Below are positions 59,975 through 64,000 of a stretch of DNA of 64,000 bases, piece after piece. Position numbers and translations under genes: made by a program. The notes under the pieces are model-generated. The model made no database searches. It saw only the letters and a program-made list of their open reading frames with translations, and was not told where the DNA came from. Every line of letters begins with the position of its first letter. Positions within the stretch are counted from its first letter, which is position 1. Source of the DNA: JAJKIV01 sp036741775 (GTDB taxonomy: Bacteria > Gemmatimonadota > Gemmatimonadetes > Gemmatimonadales > Gemmatimonadaceae); the NCBI GenBank assembly GCA_036741775.1, contig DAINRQ010000026.1:1-64000 (forward strand), read 5' to 3'.

Positions 59975-60351
59975 TGCGCGCGGTCGTAGCCGCGCTGCTG
60001 CTCGTGGGCGGCGTTGCGTTCATCACGATAGCGAGCCTCGGGGTGGCGCGCTTGCCCGACGTGTTCCAGCGGATGCACGCTGCCACGAAGGCCGGCGGCA
60101 TCGGCGCGAGTCTCGTCCTGCTCGGCGTCCTGGTGGCGGGGGGCGTCGCGCGTCCAGTGACCGGCGTGCTCACCATCCTGTTCATGCTCTTCTCGTTGTC
60201 CGTCGCGTCTCAGCTGCTGGCGCGCGCCGCGTACATGTCGGGCGTGCCGGTGGAAGGGCTCGACCGGGGCGATCCGCTGGTTGGAGTGCTGGATCGAGTG
60301 GCGGTGCAGGAGGGGGACGAGGGCGCGCCCGCACAGGCTGTGCGCGACTGA
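59974..60351 (+). CDS. mrpG: Mrp antiporter subunit G
   Basis: A 125-residue protein with three helices and the family stretch LGVARLPDVFQRMHAATKAG, then PVTGVLTILFMLFSLSVASQ with LARAAYMSG. ATG overlaps the F stop by one base (TGATG). Last gene of the operon. Together the complex exchanges cytoplasmic Na+ for outside H+, giving pH and salt tolerance. Confidence 0.95.
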   Translation: MRAVVAALLLVGGVAFITIASLGVARLPDVFQRMHAATKAGGIGASLVLLGVLVAGGVARPVTGVLTILFMLFSLSVASQLLARAAYMSGVPVEGLDRGDPLVGVLDRVAVQEGDEGAPAQAVRD

Positions 60352-60357
60352 GTGGCG

Positions 60358-60485
60358 TCAAGCCGCCGGTAAGGTCACCGTGAACGCGGCGCCCTCGCCT
60401 TCGACACTCCGCACGCGGAGGTCGCCACCCATGCCGCGCGCGAGATCGCGACTGATCGCGAGGCCTAGCCCCGTTCCCTCGGCCG
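60358..60485 (-). pseudogene. histidine kinase C-terminal remnant (leftward)
   Basis: About 40 codons read AEGTGLGLAISRDLARGMGG, then DLRVRSVEGEGAAFTVTLPA and a stop, the last part of an ATPase domain very like the kinase at 7727-11446. Everything before the G2 box is missing. It lies back to back with the rightward remnant at 60487. Confidence 0.85.
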
Positions 60486-60486
60486 G

Positions 60487-60649
60487 CGCCAGTAGCGGGG
60501 CGGGCCTCGGACTAGCGATCAGTCGGTGGATCGCAAAGGCGCATGGCGGGAACATTCGGTTGGCTCGGTCGGACGCGAGCGGAACCGAGTTCGAAGTGAC
60601 GCTGCCGACTCAGGGGGCTCATGCTTCCTCGCACCCGCCGACGGCGTGA
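60487..60649 (+). pseudogene. histidine kinase C-terminal remnant (rightward)
   Basis: About 50 codons read SGAGLGLAISRWIAKAHGG, then NIRLARSDASGTEFEVTLP and a short tail to a stop. This is the end of a different kinase (IAKAHGG type). The two remnants meet at the GLGLAISR motif, both sharing GCGATCAGTCG at the junction side, which suggests an inversion or recombination between two kinase genes. Confidence 0.8.
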
Positions 60650-60657
60650 CCGGCGCT

Positions 60658-61743
60658 CTATGGCCGTGCTTCGAACACCATGTTGAACGGAGTTTCCGCC
60701 GCGCGTCGAAAGCGGGTGAAGCCCGCCTTCTCGGCTGTCGACCGAATCGCGGCCTCGCCCGCTTGGGCGCCGAGCGCGAGCCCGACCTCCTGGCTGAGCG
60801 ACGTCGGAGTACATACGAGCGTGGACGCCGAGTAATAGGCGCGGCCCACCGGATTCATGTTGTCCTCGAGGCGATCTCCGGCGCGCGGCTCCACGATCAT
60901 CCAGGTACCGTCCGGGGCGAGTGATTCCTTCACGCGCACGCCTGCCCCTACCGGATCTCCGAGGTCGTGCAGGCAGTCGAACATCGTGATCAGCGCGTAG
61001 CCATCGGCCGGATAGGCCTTTGCTGTTGCACAGTGAAAGTGTGTGCGATCGCTCACTCCAGCGGCGCGTGCGTTGGCGCGAGCAGCGGCAATAGAGCCCT
61101 CGTGGTAATCGAAACCGAAGAAGGTAGCGTTAGGGTACGCTTCGGCCATCAGGACGGTCGATATCCCATAGCCGCAGCCGACGTCGGCGACGGTTGCTCC
61201 CGCGCGCAGCTTCTCCTCGACGCCGTTCAATGCCGGAATCCAGCTGTCGACGAGATGCGCGCGATAACCGGGCGCGAAAAAGCGCGCCGTGTTGCACGAG
61301 AGGTTCTCATCGTGTTCATGCCAGCCGATGCCTTCACCGGTACGGAACGCCTCCTCGAGTCTGTCCGCCACCTTCCCCATGGTGAGCGCGAGCTCGAACC
61401 CACCCAGGAGGTAGACCGGGCTCTCCTCGAGAGCGAACACGAGCGCTTGCTCGGGTGTGAGCGAATAGCGACGAGTCCTCGGGTGGTACGTGACCCACCC
61501 GGCCGCCGCCTGCCCGCGCACCCACTCGCGAACGTACCGCTCTGCGGTACCAGTGCGCTCAGCGAGCTCGGTCGTCGTGAGCGCCTCCTGTGCGAGTGCC
61601 TCGTAGAGCCCGAGCCGGGTCCCCAGCAGCATCAGCGGAGCCTGCATGACGGCGCCTATATCGACAACAGCCCGTTGGAGGAGTTCTGTGAGCTGAGTTT
61701 CATCGACGGCTCGAGTGGCGGTGGTGTTGGACGTCTTCTGCAT
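60658..61743 (-). CDS. winged-helix SAM-dependent methyltransferase
   Basis: A 361-residue cytoplasmic enzyme. Residues about 10-110 form a winged-helix dimerisation domain (LMLLGTRLGLYEALAQEALT, LAERTGTAERYVREWV), as in O-methyltransferase-like proteins; the class I methyltransferase fold follows with motif I VADVGCGYGISTVLMAEA near 180, acidic end FFGFDYHEGSI, and MFDCLHDLGDP near 255. The substrate is unknown. I start at 61743; the open frame to 61881 has no conserved sequence. Confidence 0.9.
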   Translation of the reverse strand: MQKTSNTTATRAVDETQLTELLQRAVVDIGAVMQAPLMLLGTRLGLYEALAQEALTTTELAERTGTAERYVREWVRGQAAAGWVTYHPRTRRYSLTPEQALVFALEESPVYLLGGFELALTMGKVADRLEEAFRTGEGIGWHEHDENLSCNTARFFAPGYRAHLVDSWIPALNGVEEKLRAGATVADVGCGYGISTVLMAEAYPNATFFGFDYHEGSIAAARANARAAGVSDRTHFHCATAKAYPADGYALITMFDCLHDLGDPVGAGVRVKESLAPDGTWMIVEPRAGDRLEDNMNPVGRAYYSASTLVCTPTSLSQEVGLALGAQAGEAAIRSTAEKAGFTRFRRAAETPFNMVFEARP

Positions 61744-62580
61744 GGAGTGCCTGCCTTCGAATCGTGGTTTGCACGCCGTCAGGGGACGACGAGCCTCTGA
61801 TTGTGGAGCTAGTGCGCGCCGATCGACGTCGTGGGATGGGCACCGTGACACGGTGGCCGACGAGCCGCCTCGCTCCGGCACGAGTTCGATGAAACGAACG
61901 TCAGCCGGTCCGGGAAGCGATACTAGATCCGTTTCGGCACGTGCGCTTGGCTCACGATTGATGCTGCTGCGTCACGGGCGCATCTCGGGCGATGACGACG
62001 GTGTTGCCAAGCCCTGAGGTCCGGTGCGCGCCAAGCTCCCGAAAGGTGTCGACCCAGAACCGCCAGGGCCACCTTCCTGCAGCAGGCCGCGCGTGGCTGC
62101 GGCGGCGCGCTGCCATCGCGCAGTGAAGGTCGCATTCGTGGGAGCGCGGCGCATCATTCCTTCGGCGCCGACCTTCTCGATACTTGGGGCGCGACTAGTC
62201 CGCGGCAGCCTAACTGCGTGCGAAGCGCGCATGCTGCCACCGAACACGTTCCCATGGCGACCTCGTGCCGGCCTAGCCGGACAGCCTGCACCTGATGGTT
62301 GACGGCCGCTTCGCGTCCACCGTGCGCGCACGTCCCACTCCGCCCGTTGGCCCTAGCCGGGTCGAGCGTTGGCCGATGCCGCCCCACGTTAGGCGACGCG
62401 GGTGGCCCATCGTCCCTGCTGCGATATCAGCGCTGCCTGCACGAGGTGGTTGTTCGCTGCGCCGTGATGGCGGCCGGTGCCACCAGGCTACGAACCTTGC
62501 AGGCACGAAACGAAGCTGAAGATGACGGCAGGCCGGAAGCAGCCGGCTGCACGCGAACCCGCGACAATGAGGCAATGTCC
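61744..62580. other. 837-bp gene-free region before the Hsp20 gene
   Basis: Largest gene-poor stretch of the window. Open frames here are shadows or N-terminal extensions. A weak LMLLRHGRISG in one frame near 61962 is too short to call. GTTAGGC occurs near 62389 and CCTAAC near 62209. The Hsp20 promoter must be here but is not obvious. Confidence 0.5.
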
Positions 62581-63204
62581 ATGGCCTATCGAAACTGGGG
62601 GGCGCTTTCGCCCTATGCGGCACCAACATCACGGCTCCGCCGCGAGCTCGACCGTCTCTTGGAGGAGTTCGGCTCGGGCGGTACGGCCGCGTGGATCCCG
62701 TCGGCGGATGTGTGCGAACTGGACGACGAGATCAGAATCGACTTCGAGCTTCCTGGCATCACGCCGGAGGATGTCGAGCTCACGATCGAGAATGGCACGC
62801 TGTCCGTGAGCGGCGAGCGAAGAGCGACACGCAGGGAGGGGGAAAATGCCCGCTATCACATGGCGGAGCGGACGAGCGGGTCGTTCTTCCGCTCCCTCGC
62901 TCTCCCTCAGGGGATCGATGAGGATCGGATCACCGCCGACTTCAGCGATGGGATACTGCACGTGCATGTGCCGAAGGACGCGCTGCGGCAACCGCGACGC
63001 ATTCAGATCGCGGGTGACCAGGCCGACGGCGAACGTACGGAGATTGCTCGGCCCGATGAGTCGAAGGGGATTGGCCGGAGCGATCGGACGGACACGTCCG
63101 GCGCACGTGGACGAGGAGCCCGGCAACAGGAGCGCGGAGATGACACCGAGCCGCAGCGCGAACCGATGGCGGCGCGCTCTCGCTCACGCCTCAGCCACGA
63201 CTAG
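62581..63204 (+). CDS. Hsp20-family small heat-shock protein
   Basis: A 207-residue chaperone. The alpha-crystallin domain at about 35-130 contains IPSADVCELDDEIRIDFELP, GITPEDVELTIENGTLSVSG and GSFFRSLALPQGID, then ADFSDGILHVHVPK. The usual short tail is replaced by about 70 residues rich in Arg, Asp and Gly (RSDRTDTSGARGRGARQQE), which may be disordered. I prefer the Met at 62581 since GAGG lies eight bases before it; 62575 is the alternative. Confidence 0.93.
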   Translation: MAYRNWGALSPYAAPTSRLRRELDRLLEEFGSGGTAAWIPSADVCELDDEIRIDFELPGITPEDVELTIENGTLSVSGERRATRREGENARYHMAERTSGSFFRSLALPQGIDEDRITADFSDGILHVHVPKDALRQPRRIQIAGDQADGERTEIARPDESKGIGRSDRTDTSGARGRGARQQERGDDTEPQREPMAARSRSRLSHD

Positions 63205-63363
63205 ACTTGGCCCACCCACGTTCCACCGCCCACGCGTTGCTGTGGGCGACGTGCTGTCGCCGGCAGTACGCGCGGTCTGCATGCGCACCCAATGCGCGAA
63301 CACCCAGCGACGTTCCTGCAGCCGTTGCGGGGTCGAAACCGATCACGAATGGGAGGCATAGCA

Positions 63364-64000
63364 ATGAGCAGTGGATTCGAAATGACGGGACTCGAGGGTG
63401 GGCCTGTCGCGCTGACCACTGGTCAACTCGAGGATCTGAAATCGCGGATCAGGGGTCACATACTTCGGCAGGGCGACCGGGCATGGGAAGATTCGATTCT
63501 GATCTGGAACAGCATGGTCGCCAAGGTGCCGGCGCTCGTCGTTCAGCCGACGTCGGCTCGCGACGTCGCGGAAGCGGTCGGATTCGCGCGCGACCACGGG
63601 CTGCTGCTCAGTATCAAGGGTGGCGGCCACAACATCGCCGGCACCGCGATCGCCGAGGGTGGTTTGACGCTGGACATGTCGCGCATGCGGGACGTAGTCG
63701 TCGATCCCGATGCCAAACGCGCGCGCGTTGGCGCGGGCTGTCTGCTCCGGGACGTCGACCGCGCCACGCAGGAGCACGGACTCGCCACTGTGCTGGGTTT
63801 CGTGTCCGAAACGGGGGTCGCCGGTCTGACACTCGGCGGCGGCTTCGGTTACCTGGCGCGCCGCTTCGGGTGGGCAGCCGACAACCTCGAGGAGGTCGAG
63901 ATTGTCACCGCCGATGCCCGGATCCGCATCGCCAACCGGGATGAGAACCCCGACCTCTTCTGGGCGATTCGGGGCGGCGGCGGCAACTTCGGTGTGGTCA
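63364..64000 (+). CDS. BBE-like FAD-linked oxidoreductase, N-terminal part
   Basis: Runs off the window after about 212 codons. Family features: VPALVVQPTSARDVAEAVGF, the FAD loop SIKGGGHNIAGTA whose His can bind flavin covalently, LTLDMSRMRDVVVDPDAKRA, and GVAGLTLGGGFGYLARRFGW. The Cys that makes a second flavin bond in some members is not seen at GFVSETG, so attachment is probably through His only. GGGAGG precedes the ATG at 63364. Substrate unknown; typical members oxidise sugars or alcohols. Confidence 0.93.
   Translation, partial: MSSGFEMTGLEGGPVALTTGQLEDLKSRIRGHILRQGDRAWEDSILIWNSMVAKVPALVVQPTSARDVAEAVGFARDHGLLLSIKGGGHNIAGTAIAEGGLTLDMSRMRDVVVDPDAKRARVGAGCLLRDVDRATQEHGLATVLGFVSETGVAGLTLGGGFGYLARRFGWAADNLEEVEIVTADARIRIANRDENPDLFWAIRGGGGNFGVV

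Noticed and set aside
61950..62017. LMLLRHGRISG stretch as a histidine phosphatase relic
   Set aside because: Only about ten residues look right and nothing of the family follows before a stop.
1..64000. CRISPR arrays, insertion sequences, transposases, integrases, rRNA genes
   Set aside because: I saw no regularly spaced repeats, no transposase or integrase motifs, and no rRNA-like sequence.

Overview
The window is high-GC DNA (roughly two thirds G+C by eye) with dense, mostly bacterial-style operons, GTG starts, many short gene overlaps of the ATGA type, a TonB-dependent receptor and several small secreted or lipoprotein-like proteins, so the cell is a Gram-negative-type bacterium. PAS/GAF kinases with similar C-terminal halves, Ig-like lipoprotein remnants, DUF4142 and the YPADW-type small proteins fit Gemmatimonadota best, but that is an inference from protein style and not from a marker gene.

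Layout. 1-53 is the 3' part of a tRNA-Cys. 0.4-6.2 kb holds a cold-shock protein, a PAS histidine kinase and a three-gene overlapping operon (unknown protein, double-domain KaiC-like ATPase, GAF histidine kinase). A degenerate copy of the tRNA-Cys 3' half lies at 6.58 kb beside a strong hairpin. 6.8-11.4 kb has a small YPADW protein, a frameshifted Ig-like lipoprotein and a 1239-residue multi-PAS/multi-GAF kinase. 11.5-18.1 kb has an arylsulfotransferase-like protein, a DoxX-like membrane protein, a LytS/LytTR two-component pair, a histidine phosphatase and a cation/Ca2+ exchanger. 18.2-21.6 kb is a persulfide module: ArsR regulator, persulfide dioxygenase-rhodanese, rhodanese-DUF2892 and a divergent OsmC protein.

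21.8-41 kb is a stress and dormancy type region: an MgtC/DUF4956-like protein, a serine hydrolase, DUF6064 and DUF998 membrane proteins, two universal stress proteins, a CBS protein, an HPF/RaiA-like protein, a baeRF-type protein, oxidoreductases, an Mrp-type P-loop ATPase, DUF2090, DUF488, transaldolase and GAPDH. 40.5-54.3 kb continues with a FUSC transporter, a phospholipase-D/cardiolipin-synthase-like protein, a LuxR-PAS regulator, DUF4142 plus cupredoxin, a GH15 glucoamylase, a TonB-dependent receptor and small membrane proteins. 54.7-60.4 kb is a complete Mrp-type Na+/H+ antiporter operon (AB fusion, C, D, E, F, G). The end of the window has a methyltransferase, an Hsp20 and the start of a BBE-type FAD oxidoreductase.

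The most striking features are not single genes. First, the 8-mer CGTTAGGC/GCCTAACG occurs about 27 times, in and between genes, several times supplying the stop codon. Second, the window is littered with broken genes: a kinase that lost its phosphoacceptor domain, a lactate-dehydrogenase-like gene with about 90 codons missing, fragments of marC, DUF421, cytochrome c peroxidase, GH15 and a GH144-like gene, an Ig-like lipoprotein, and two kinase tails joined back to back. Third, there are several short repeats: a 63-bp element in front of two genes, a 28-bp element, a 46-bp-arm inverted repeat, and the tRNA-derived copy.
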